Source: Chloroflexota bacterium
GTDB lineage: Bacteria; Chloroflexota; Anaerolineae; Aggregatilineales; Phototrophicaceae
Length of the DNA: 64,000 nt
Direction of reading: 5' to 3'
NCBI GenBank assembly: GCA_026706455.1
Contig: JAPOYS010000148.1
Coordinates: forward strand, 55,330-119,329
Positions within the stretch are counted from its first letter, which is position 1. Each line of letters starts with the position of its first letter. Positions 46,799 to 55,263 of this stretch are shown piece by piece. Position numbers and translations under genes: made by a program. The notes under the pieces were generated by a model that was given only the letters and a program-made list of their open reading frames with translations, had not been told where the DNA came from and made no database searches.

Positions 46799-49198
46799 TC
46801 ATTCGACCGTTAGCGTGACGGGCAGAACCCCGATGTCGCCATCCCCAGCAACATCAGCGCCGCGTACCGGCAGTCTGGCAATTGTGCCGTTGTCGCTATC
46901 GTACAGGTACATAAGCACCCAAATCCGGTAATCGCCCGGCGCGATGTCCTCTGGCAAGCGAAGCGCGCGATTATCCCAGATTGGCCAGCGCGGCTTCCAG
47001 GACGAGCTCGGCGCGAAGCCGTCTTGCGGTCCCGAGTCCCGCCCTTGAATGGCCGGAAAGTCGCCGCGGCTTTGAACGATGAACCAGGCAATCGTATAAT
47101 CTTGCTCGAGTTCCCTGTCCGTTTGCCAGAGCAAGGACAGTTCGATTGCTTCGCCCGCGCTGTAGCGGGTTCCATTGGGCAAGACGAAACTTGACAGATA
47201 TATGTATTCGCCGTAGCGCAAACTAGTGGCAGCGTCGCCGGCATATTGACCGAGGGGACTGGGCGCCGGGCTGCGCGTGCTGTATTCCAAAAGCCGGACC
47301 GTCGGATCAGCTTCTGCCAGCTGGATCTCGCGCAGTGGATAGTAATGTTGCGCTAGATAGCGCTCCACGGGTCGGAAACTCCAGCGCATGAAGGGGCTGG
47401 TATTCACTAATACCCACAAGCGGTCGAGGCCGCTTGCGAGACGCTGCAGGGATCGGAAGCTCTGTACATCAAACCAGTCGTTAGGATTATTGGAAATGAT
47501 CGCGGCCCGCTGCTTGTCGCTGGCTGCTTGCGCCAGCGGTCGGTCCAGTATGATCGGGCGCGGTCTGCTGGCATCCATGTGGTTAAGCATAAAATCGCTG
47601 TAATCGCCGTCGGGTATCAGAAGCACGTCCTCAGGCTCGGCGTTCCGCGCGACAAAGTCGAGCGCTTGGTGCAGCGCTCGCTGACTCGAACGCGTAAGCG
47701 GATCCTTGTCGTACGCCGCCGACAAGTTTAGCAGAATGAGCGGAAGGCTGAGCGCGGCCAGCAAGGGCGAAAGATGGCGCCAGCGGGAGTCGGGATCGCG
47801 CAGATACAGGCGCAGAGCGGCCGCCGTTAGCGCGAGGTAGACGGCGAAACTCAGTGACCAAGTCGGCAGTTGGGCGCGCGCCCACAGAAATTCAAAGCCC
47901 AAATCGAGCCAGCGCTGCGGCAAAACCACCCAGCGGAAGTAACGCGGCTGGGTCAATGCTGCCGGCCACTCCGAGAGACCGTTGGCCTCCGGCGGCAAGG
48001 ACTCGCTGTATCGACTTAAGCTCAGAGAGGCGCCCGCAAATTGGATCCAGATGCCGTAAAAGACTAACGCGACCCAGACCAAGCGCAAGCGTCGCCGGCG
48101 TCGATGGAGCATCGCCTGCGCGACCGGCGCCGTCGCCAGCATGAGGATCGGTATGCAGGGAAGCAAGAAACGCGGGGGCCAGCTAAGCCCGCCAAACCAG
48201 TGCGCGCCGGTCAGCAAGGCGTGCCCCGCTGTATAACCAGCGATTAGCAGCGCGGCGGACAGGACAAGCCTCATGCGCCCGGCTCGCCAGAGCATGACCG
48301 CGCCGGGTATAGCCAGGAGCAGCAGCGGCGATGTCGCCCAAATGCTGGCGCCCGGGCTCAAAAGGTAGGCGCGTAGGGCGAGGCCGAGGGTTTCCGTCTC
48401 GAAGCCCAACCGAGCCGCCAGCTCCTCCAGCTCCGCTGAGAGTGGATCGAAGAGCATCGGAATTAGCAAAAGCAGCAGCAGCGCCAGCAATGCCAGGGCG
48501 GCGGCGCCTGTGGCGCGACGGTTGCCCGGGCGCGGGGGCGGCAGCGCGAAGACGAGGACTGCCGGCAAGGCGAAGGCAGCCGAGAATTTGGTCGCGTAAG
48601 CGAGCAGCATCGCCACTGCCGCCGCCGCCAGGCTTATGGCGCGAACCCTCGCGTGCTGGCCATGTCCCAGTTGCAGGGCAAAAAAAGCCGCAAGAATGAA
48701 CAGCGCCGTCAAGGGCTCGCGAAAAAAGGTCTGGCTGTAAGCCCAAAGATTCGTGCTTGCGCCCGCGCTGATCGCGACGCCGACCGCGACCGCATCCCGG
48801 TAGGACATGGAGCGCAGGGTCAGATAAACCAAGCCCGCTATCAGAGAGGTGATAATGATGTTGAAAAGCCAGACAGTGTGAATATTGCCCAGACGCGGCA
48901 GGGCTTGCGCCAATCGAAGCAAAGGATCAGCTAGCAAAATATGGAGGCGCTCGTCGACCTGGTATTCGCCCAGCGGCAGAGGGTTTGACTCGCGTATGAG
49001 GAAGGGGAGCTTGATCCAACTCGTTTCATCCATCAGCCAATCGCCGTAGCGGACCTGGCTGGTGACGGCGTCGAGCGCGCGCCGCGTATCGCCCGATTGG
49101 ATCGCGCCGCGGTACGTCAGCATGTAGACGCCAACGCAGAACGAGACGATGAGGAGAAAAACTCGGCAGCGATGAATGTGATCGGCGGAGCGGGTCAT
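46799..49198 (-). CDS. GT39-like membrane protein with C-terminal outer domain
   Basis: 799 residues. Helix 1 is followed by YRGAIQSGDTRRALDAV and then EYQVDERLHILLADPLLRL, and about 10 further helices extend to about 480. The C-terminal 300 residues are soluble and include a beta segment (AIELSLLWQTDRELEQDYTI) like the one in the neighbouring 845-residue protein, so the two may share an outer module. It lacks a sharp DE pair right after helix 1, and I assign it to the clan by topology and context. Confidence 0.68.
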   Translation of the reverse strand: MTRSADHIHRCRVFLLIVSFCVGVYMLTYRGAIQSGDTRRALDAVTSQVRYGDWLMDETSWIKLPFLIRESNPLPLGEYQVDERLHILLADPLLRLAQALPRLGNIHTVWLFNIIITSLIAGLVYLTLRSMSYRDAVAVGVAISAGASTNLWAYSQTFFREPLTALFILAAFFALQLGHGQHARVRAISLAAAAVAMLLAYATKFSAAFALPAVLVFALPPPRPGNRRATGAAALALLALLLLLLIPMLFDPLSAELEELAARLGFETETLGLALRAYLLSPGASIWATSPLLLLAIPGAVMLWRAGRMRLVLSAALLIAGYTAGHALLTGAHWFGGLSWPPRFLLPCIPILMLATAPVAQAMLHRRRRRLRLVWVALVFYGIWIQFAGASLSLSRYSESLPPEANGLSEWPAALTQPRYFRWVVLPQRWLDLGFEFLWARAQLPTWSLSFAVYLALTAAALRLYLRDPDSRWRHLSPLLAALSLPLILLNLSAAYDKDPLTRSSQRALHQALDFVARNAEPEDVLLIPDGDYSDFMLNHMDASRPRPIILDRPLAQAASDKQRAAIISNNPNDWFDVQSFRSLQRLASGLDRLWVLVNTSPFMRWSFRPVERYLAQHYYPLREIQLAEADPTVRLLEYSTRSPAPSPLGQYAGDAATSLRYGEYIYLSSFVLPNGTRYSAGEAIELSLLWQTDRELEQDYTIAWFIVQSRGDFPAIQGRDSGPQDGFAPSSSWKPRWPIWDNRALRLPEDIAPGDYRIWVLMYLYDSDNGTIARLPVRGADVAGDGDIGVLPVTLTVE

Positions 49199-49208
49199 GG
49201 CGGTCGCT

Positions 49209-49976
49209 TCACGAAGGGGAGCCCGACCAACCGGTGACTTCTCCTTTGGTTTTGATGATGGCGAGGAGCGCGTCAGCGATCCGATGCAGGTCGGCGCGCG
49301 CCATTTGTTGGAAAGCCATCGCCAAGCGAATGAAAGCCTGATTCTCGCGTTTCAATGTGAACTGGCGCCATTCCGCTTCCAATTCGCTGCCATCTTCCGC
49401 CAGGTTGGCGGGCGGCGCCTGTTCGAGCAGGAATTGAGGCTGCACAAGGAAAGCGCTTAGTTCCACGTCGATGGCCTGCGCCAGGGCATCCAGGCAGCTG
49501 ACCGGAATCGGCGCCTCGCCCAATTCAAATCGTTCGAGCAAGTCGTCTTCCAATCCTGCTGACGCGCCTACGTCTTGCTGGCTGTGGCCAGCCGATATCC
49601 GAGCCGCGCGCAACATGACGCCGATCAAAGGCCGCCGGATACGCAGATACTCCGTTTGCGCGCTTTGACGCCGAGCGGGCGCGCCATCCGCGTCGGCAGC
49701 GCCGCCGTTGAGAAAGACCGCGAGCAATTCCAGTTCGGGCAGCGACGGCGTTTCCTCACCGTGCTCCCAGGCTTCGATCAATTGCGGCTCGGCGCGCATA
49801 AAACCCGCGCATTCCGCCAGGCTGCGCTGCGCCTCCAAGCGATAAATCCGTATCAAAACACCGACGATCTTGCCGCGCAGGCGGCGCGCTTCCTCGTGTT
49901 GCGATGTCTTGTTCGTCTTTACGATCGGGGCTTGCAGCGTCTCAAGCGCCGCTTGTGTTAATTCAACGCGATCCAT
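49209..49976 (-). CDS. Tandem helix-turn-helix (XRE-like) regulator
   Basis: About 255 residues from the ATG at 49976; a TTG at 50025-50027 could extend it by 17. Two HTH-like units are visible: IGVLIRIYRLEAQRSLAECA-type text is VGVLIRIYRLEAQRSLAECA with EPQLIEAWEHGEETPSLPEL, and VMLRAARISAGHSQQDVGAS with LEDDLLERFELGEAPIPVSC. Both follow the Cro/CI pattern with a recognition helix and 'E..GE.P...L' end. The C-terminal 60 residues are helical. It probably binds DNA as a regulator; the targets are unknown. It is transcribed in the same direction as the GT gene that follows 10 bases later. Confidence 0.75.
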   Translation of the reverse strand: MDRVELTQAALETLQAPIVKTNKTSQHEEARRLRGKIVGVLIRIYRLEAQRSLAECAGFMRAEPQLIEAWEHGEETPSLPELELLAVFLNGGAADADGAPARRQSAQTEYLRIRRPLIGVMLRAARISAGHSQQDVGASAGLEDDLLERFELGEAPIPVSCLDALAQAIDVELSAFLVQPQFLLEQAPPANLAEDGSELEAEWRQFTLKRENQAFIRLAMAFQQMARADLHRIADALLAIIKTKGEVTGWSGSPS

Positions 49977-50156
49977 CAAATGTCTCAACTTTGTGTAGAG
50001 CGAATTATAGACCTGAGCATGATTCAAAGCAAGAAAATCAGGCGGCCAAATTGGTCATTCAGCATTTGACGAGGCGGCTTGCGAGGAGCAGGTGATTGTG
50101 GCAGGATGCAGACGACGCCATGCAAGAGTCGAAAGCGGATGTGACCGCGAGGTGAG

Positions 50157-51014
50157 ATGATGCCGTTAAGGGCGCATCACGAAATGAATCGGCGGTCGTG
50201 GAATGAAGCGACCAAGGCGCATAACAGCCACAAAGGCGACCAGGCGGCCTTTTTCCGCCGCGGCGGCTCGACGCTTTTTCCCGAGGAACGCGGGCTGCTC
50301 GGCGACCTGGCGGGCAAGACCTTGCTCCACCTGCAGTGCAATTGCGGCCAAGACAGTTTAAGCATCGCCAAGCATCTGGGCGCGGATGTGACCGGCCTGG
50401 ATATCAGCGACGAAGCGATTCGATTTGCTCGCAAGCTGTCGAACGACAGTGGCATCGACGCCCGCTTTATCCGCGCCGACATTTACGATTACTTTCTCGA
50501 TAAGCGCGAACAATTCAATCTTGTTTTCTCGTCTTATGGCGTCCTCTGCTGGCTTTCCGACCTGGCGGCTTGGGGGCGCGGAATCGCGTCTTGCCTGGCT
50601 TCTGGCGGGCGATTCGTGCTGGTGGACTTCCATCCGGCGCTTTCCATGTTCAATGAGACTTGGGAATTACGCTATGATTTCATGGGCGGTACAGCTTACG
50701 AGTTTGAATCGGGCGTGGGCGATTATGTGGCGCTGACCGGCGCCGCCGCCGAAATCGACAAATTGCTGCCGGGACTGCAGGATTTCCACAATCCGCATCC
50801 CGGGGTTGAGTACATCTGGGGCATCGCCGAAATCGTGACGGCGCTGCTCGAGGCCGGGCTGTCTCTGTCGCATCTGACGGAATACAACTATTGCAATGGC
50901 TTCAAGCCGATGTCCGATATGGTCGAATTGAGCGCGAGACGCTTTGCAATGCCGGCGCATTTGCCGCAGAATATTCCGCTGATGTTCAGCCTGATGGCGG
51001 AAAAGACCGTTTGA
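50157..51014 (+). CDS. Class I SAM-dependent methyltransferase
   Basis: 285 residues. Motif I is LLHLQCNCGQDSLSIAKHLG, followed by VTGLDISDEAIRFARKL and LVFSSYGVLCWLSDL. It belongs to a Methyltransf_11/25-type group with an N-terminal RRSWNEATKAHNSHK segment. A good AGGTGAG lies just before the ATG. It converges with the tandem GH117 gene with 33 bases between stops; any functional link to that cluster is uncertain. Confidence 0.85.
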   Translation: MMPLRAHHEMNRRSWNEATKAHNSHKGDQAAFFRRGGSTLFPEERGLLGDLAGKTLLHLQCNCGQDSLSIAKHLGADVTGLDISDEAIRFARKLSNDSGIDARFIRADIYDYFLDKREQFNLVFSSYGVLCWLSDLAAWGRGIASCLASGGRFVLVDFHPALSMFNETWELRYDFMGGTAYEFESGVGDYVALTGAAAEIDKLLPGLQDFHNPHPGVEYIWGIAEIVTALLEAGLSLSHLTEYNYCNGFKPMSDMVELSARRFAMPAHLPQNIPLMFSLMAEKTV

Positions 51015-51047
51015 CGCGCAACATGGGGCAAGACGCCATTGCCTCAT

Positions 51048-53534
51048 TCAGTCCGGCAGCTTGGTGTCTTCGTCGTATTTCGACATGAATTCAAGCGCCT
51101 CAGCCTTCATCGCGTCGGTCAATCTAAAGTTCTGACTGAAGTAGACCGATTCGGGAAAGCGATAATTCCAGGCGCGATAGAAATCGGCTCGTCGGATATC
51201 CCGGCTGAGATTGCAATCGAAGCGAACCAGGTAGCCGTTGGCGAGCGGTCCCTCATGACTGTGCTGAACATGCGCCAAGCCCCAGGTGATCCCGACGCCG
51301 TCTCCGCTGTCGCTGAAGGCGTCGGGCACATAAGGTCCGGCGGCTACCGGCGGCGCGGTGACCTTGCCGACGACTTCAAAGTTCAAGCCATCGGCGGCGA
51401 ACTGCACCGTGTTCTTTTCCGGTCCTTCATGGCTAGTGACAGCGACGATGCCTTCGCGATAAGGATAGAGGAAGGTCTCGTGCCCGCTATTGGTCAGCGG
51501 ATTCAGGGGCGACTTGACGAAGGGCCCGCGCGGATTGTCGGCGATGGCGACGCCCCAGCCGACGCCCAGATCGTGGCGGTAGGTACGTCCGAATCGCACA
51601 CCCTTGTAATATAAGCAAATCTGCCCCCGGTACATCAAGACGTAGGGATCGTGCAGCTTGTGCGAGTCCCAGTCGCCGAAGCTGTCCACCGCGTCGGCGT
51701 CATCGGCCTCGCCGACGAAGTTCCCCCGCCGCCCCGGTCGCAGTACCGGCTCGCCAAGTTTCGTCCACGGTCCCTCCGGCGAGTCGGCCCAAGCCAGGCC
51801 GATCTGGTGAATTGAGCGACGTTTCCATACCCCGCTGATTACTTGATAATAGAGATAATATTTGCCGTCATGAATCAAGATATCGGGCGTAAAAACTGAC
51901 CGATCGTCGAATGCTCCCCTATCTCCGCGCAGCACAGCTGGTCCGCGCTCTTCCCAGCTGAAGCCGTCCTGTGAGGCGGCGAACCATATATCAGCCATAT
52001 CCCAATCCCAGGCGGGCCGCCTTTCGCTGGCGCAAGCTATGCCCAGCCATCGTTGCGCTGTTTGCCGCCGCGTATACCACACGTAGTATGTGCCGCCGAC
52101 TTTGATGACTTTGGATGGATCGCGCCGCGTGACCTCCGGCTGCTTGCCGATCCCGCCGACGCGCGAATACTTGAATGCGCTGAAGAATTCGCTGCCCTGG
52201 TCCTTGTAGACGCCGAAATTTTCGTACACGCGCTCCATCGCCGCGCTGACGGGACCGCTGGGCCGGTCTTCGTCGGGTCTTTCCGGCTCATTGGCATAGA
52301 TCAGCGGCTGCATATTGCGCTCGTTCAGCGCCAGGTCGGGCGAAAAATAGACCGCTTCCGGATAGCGGATATTGGTTTCGCGATATCCGGGCCGCTCTAC
52401 ATTGCGCCGCAGGTTGCAGTCGAAGCGCACAATGTAAGAGTTTCCGCTTTTCATCTCTTCCGTGGCGATATGCGCCAAGCCCCAGCCTATGCCCGCGCCG
52501 TCTTTCGCATCGCAATAAGAATCGGGCGCGAAGGGTCCGGCGGCCAGCGGCGGAAGAGACACATGGGCGACCACATCAAAATTCAACCCGTCGCTCGCGT
52601 ATTGAATCGTATCTTTCTCCGGCCCGTCGTGCCCGCAAATAGCGAGCAGGCCCGCGCCATAGGGGAAGAGGCAAGTCTCGTGCCCGCTGTTGGTGATTGG
52701 ATTAAGCGGCGACTTGACAAAGGGACCCTCGGGCTTGTCAGCGATGGCCAGGCCCCAGCCGATGCCACGCGAATACTTGGTCGTCCAGCCCATCGGCTGC
52801 CCCTTGTAATAGAGCCAATACTTGCCGTCTCGGACGAGGATGAAAGGGTCGTGCGCTTTATGACTGTCCCAGTCGCCATAGCGCGCCACTTCGTCGGAGT
52901 CGTCATCGCCGAGCCATTCGCCGGGCGCCCCCGGGCGCAGCACCGGCGCTTCGGCCCGCCGCCAGGGACCATCGGGCGATGCGGCAAATGACAGGCCGAT
53001 GGAATTGCGCGTGCGGCTGCGATAGGGGTAATCGACCGCTTGATAGTACAGGTAGAATCCGTCCCGGGTGATCAAGACATCCGGCGTAAATACCGATCGC
53101 CCGTCGTAAGCCTCGCGCGGACCTCGTGTGACGGCGACGCCGCGCTCCCGCCAATGGAAACCGTCTTCAGAGGTCGCGTACCAGATTTCGGCCAAATCCC
53201 AATCGAAGACGGGCGTGCTCCATGTCTGTTCCCGCTGAGGCGGCTTGTTGCTATGGTCGCGGTCATGCAGCGTCTCACGCCGCGTGTACCACACATAGTA
53301 GAGGCCGTTAATCCGCAAGACTGTGGTCGGGTCGCGCCGCGTGACGCCCGCTTCCGCCCCAATTCCAGTGATCCGACTGTACTTGAATGTGGTGTAAAAC
53401 TCGTTGGTCGAATCCTGGTAGAGTCCCCATTTGTCGTAGAGACGCGCGTGGGCGGCGCTGAGCGGGCGATTCGTCGGCTTGCGCGCGCTCGGCTCGCCCG
53501 GCAGGCGCGCTGTATCGTTCGTCGCGCCTTTCAC
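51048..53534 (-). CDS. Tandem-duplicated GH117-type glycoside hydrolase
   Basis: 828 residues made of two full-length copies of one five-bladed-propeller domain (about 20-415 and 425-815, offset about 400). Each copy has RRDP (D68, D472), YYVWYTRR, the GRSVFTPD / DRSVFTPD loop, WDSHKxHDP (D229, D629), NSGHET (H285/E286, H685/E686) and GPEKxT. These are the blocks I know from GH117, whose characterised members are exo-3,6-anhydro-L-galactosidases on agar oligosaccharides. Both copies keep the acidic residues, so both may be active. No signal peptide is seen, so it is cytoplasmic. It starts at GTG with AGGTGA upstream, three bases after the GMC oxidoreductase stop. Confidence 0.85.
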   Translation of the reverse strand: MKGATNDTARLPGEPSARKPTNRPLSAAHARLYDKWGLYQDSTNEFYTTFKYSRITGIGAEAGVTRRDPTTVLRINGLYYVWYTRRETLHDRDHSNKPPQREQTWSTPVFDWDLAEIWYATSEDGFHWRERGVAVTRGPREAYDGRSVFTPDVLITRDGFYLYYQAVDYPYRSRTRNSIGLSFAASPDGPWRRAEAPVLRPGAPGEWLGDDDSDEVARYGDWDSHKAHDPFILVRDGKYWLYYKGQPMGWTTKYSRGIGWGLAIADKPEGPFVKSPLNPITNSGHETCLFPYGAGLLAICGHDGPEKDTIQYASDGLNFDVVAHVSLPPLAAGPFAPDSYCDAKDGAGIGWGLAHIATEEMKSGNSYIVRFDCNLRRNVERPGYRETNIRYPEAVYFSPDLALNERNMQPLIYANEPERPDEDRPSGPVSAAMERVYENFGVYKDQGSEFFSAFKYSRVGGIGKQPEVTRRDPSKVIKVGGTYYVWYTRRQTAQRWLGIACASERRPAWDWDMADIWFAASQDGFSWEERGPAVLRGDRGAFDDRSVFTPDILIHDGKYYLYYQVISGVWKRRSIHQIGLAWADSPEGPWTKLGEPVLRPGRRGNFVGEADDADAVDSFGDWDSHKLHDPYVLMYRGQICLYYKGVRFGRTYRHDLGVGWGVAIADNPRGPFVKSPLNPLTNSGHETFLYPYREGIVAVTSHEGPEKNTVQFAADGLNFEVVGKVTAPPVAAGPYVPDAFSDSGDGVGITWGLAHVQHSHEGPLANGYLVRFDCNLSRDIRRADFYRAWNYRFPESVYFSQNFRLTDAMKAEALEFMSKYDEDTKLPD

Positions 53535-53537
53535 GAT

Positions 53538-55112
53538 TCACCTGTCTTCCGCGATCATTGCGGCCGCTTTCTCGCCGATCATGATGCAGGGGGCATTGGT
53601 ATTGGCGTTGATGATACGCGGCATGATCGAGGCGTCGGCGACGCGCAAGCCCTCGAGGCCGCGCACGCGCAGCCGCTCATCGACTACCGCCATCGCGTCG
53701 CGCCCCATTTTGCAGCTGCCGGCCGGATGATAAATCGTGGTTGCGAATTCACGGATGTAGTGGATCAGCTCGGCGTCGCTTTTGACTTCTTCGCCGGGCA
53801 GGAACTCGGGTCCGCGATAGGCTTCGAAGGGCGGCGCCAGCGCGATCTCCCGGCCGAGCTTCAACCCAGCGATCAGCACCTGCACATCAGCCTCTTCGTT
53901 CAGGCAGCCGAAGTCGATATGCGGCGGCTGGAGCGGGTCGCTCGACAGCAACTTCAGTTCGCCGACGCTTGTCGTGCCGACCAGGCCGACCAGTACGGTA
54001 AATCCGTGACCCGCGGGTGTCTCGAATCCATGCCGAATGAACCAATCCGGACCGAAGTGATATTGCAGTTCAGGCGCCGGCGAGTCGGGGTCAAGACGGA
54101 CGAAGCCGCCCGCTTCGCCGAGATTCGATGTCAGAGGGCCCATTCGTTCGTCGTGATAGCGCTTTACTTGCTCCGGCGCGTCCTTGTCGGCCAAGCTGAG
54201 TGGCTTGGCGCAGTGATAGGCGAGGGGGACTTGCATATGATCCATCAGGTTTTGGCCTACGCCGGGCAAGTCCAATATCGTGGGGATGCCGAATTCGGCA
54301 AGCTGATCGGCCGGACCCAAGCCTGAGAGCAAGAGCAGTTGCGGCGAGTTGATAGCGCCGCCGCAGACGATAACTTCCTCGGTCGCGCGCGCGGATTTGA
54401 GCGAGCCCTCATGCCAGTATTGGAGGCCACGGCAGCGCGTTCGCTCGAAATCCAGCCGGACAACCTGCGCAAAAGGAAGCGCAGTGAAGTTGCTCCGTCT
54501 TAGCGCCGGGTGGAGATACCCGACGGCCGCGCTGTGCCGCTGGCCGCGCTTCTGGGTGACTTGGTAGATGCCGAATCCTTCTTGTTGGCCATCGTTGAAA
54601 TCGGCTTTATGCGCATAGCCCAATGTCAGCGCCGCCTCGACGAAGGCCCGGCTGAGTGGATTCGGATCCTGCGGATCGGCGACATTGATGGGGCCGCCGA
54701 CGCCGTGATGCGCCGATTCGCCGCGCTCCTGGTGCTGCATCTTGCGGAAGAAAGGCAGCAGGTCTTCGTAAGCCCAGCCGTCGTTTCCGAGCGCCGCCCA
54801 GCCGTCATAATCCGATGGATGACCGCGCTGGTAAACCATGGCGTTCATGGAGCTGGTGCCGCCGAAGACTTTGCCGCGCGGCACATATTCGCGCCGATTG
54901 TTGAGCCCGGGCTGCGGCGCCGTTTGGTAATCCCAGTCTATTTCCGTGTGGAAAAGTTGGGAGAAGCGCGCCGGAATCTGGATGTCCTTGTCACTGTCGG
55001 GACCGCCGGCTTCCAGCAGCAGCACCGTACAGGTCTCGTCTTCGCTGAGTCGGCTCGCCAGCGCGCAGCCGGCTGAGCCCGCGCCAATGACAATGTAATC
55101 CGCAGCGATCAT
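53538..55112 (-). CDS. GMC-family FAD-dependent oxidoreductase
   Basis: 524 residues. The FAD-binding start is DYIVIGAGSAGCALASRLSE, then VFGGTSSMNAMVYQRGHPSD, and the C-terminal active-site part is YHPAGSCKMG followed by NANTNAPCIMIGEKAA. Family members oxidise alcohols or sugars (choline and glucose dehydrogenases, for example). Here it is co-transcribed with the tandem GH117 gene, so a sugar or polyol substrate is more likely than choline; the sequence does not settle it. GGGAG lies upstream of the ATG. It is divergent from the single GH117 gene. Confidence 0.9.
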   Translation of the reverse strand: MIAADYIVIGAGSAGCALASRLSEDETCTVLLLEAGGPDSDKDIQIPARFSQLFHTEIDWDYQTAPQPGLNNRREYVPRGKVFGGTSSMNAMVYQRGHPSDYDGWAALGNDGWAYEDLLPFFRKMQHQERGESAHHGVGGPINVADPQDPNPLSRAFVEAALTLGYAHKADFNDGQQEGFGIYQVTQKRGQRHSAAVGYLHPALRRSNFTALPFAQVVRLDFERTRCRGLQYWHEGSLKSARATEEVIVCGGAINSPQLLLLSGLGPADQLAEFGIPTILDLPGVGQNLMDHMQVPLAYHCAKPLSLADKDAPEQVKRYHDERMGPLTSNLGEAGGFVRLDPDSPAPELQYHFGPDWFIRHGFETPAGHGFTVLVGLVGTTSVGELKLLSSDPLQPPHIDFGCLNEEADVQVLIAGLKLGREIALAPPFEAYRGPEFLPGEEVKSDAELIHYIREFATTIYHPAGSCKMGRDAMAVVDERLRVRGLEGLRVADASIMPRIINANTNAPCIMIGEKAAAMIAEDR

Positions 55113-55159
55113 GAACCGCTCCCGCTATCGACGCCAATTCAAACTGCCGGAAGGCGGAT

Positions 55160-55189
55160 TTGAAATGCGCATGTCAATTGTCTACAATT
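55160..55189 (+). promoter_or_regulatory. Promoter with overlapping GntR-type operator for the single GH117 gene
   Basis: -35 TTGAAA (55160-55165), 17-base spacer, -10 TACAAT (55183-55188). The -10 lies inside a perfect inverted repeat, AATTGT-CT-ACAATT (55176-55189). The same half-sites occur at 61359 and 62650. It lies in the divergent gap, so it could also affect the GMC-GH117 operon on the other strand. Confidence 0.65.
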
Positions 55190-55263
55190 CAGCCATTATA
55201 CCGACCAAATCCGCGCGTCACAATTTCTGCGCATCGGATTCCGCGAACTATTTAGGAGGAACC

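Noticed and set aside
52053-54326. Two long plus-strand frames (312 and 428 codons)
   Set aside because: They run opposite the tandem GH117 and GMC genes, which carry recognisable family motifs; no ribosome binding sites were seen.
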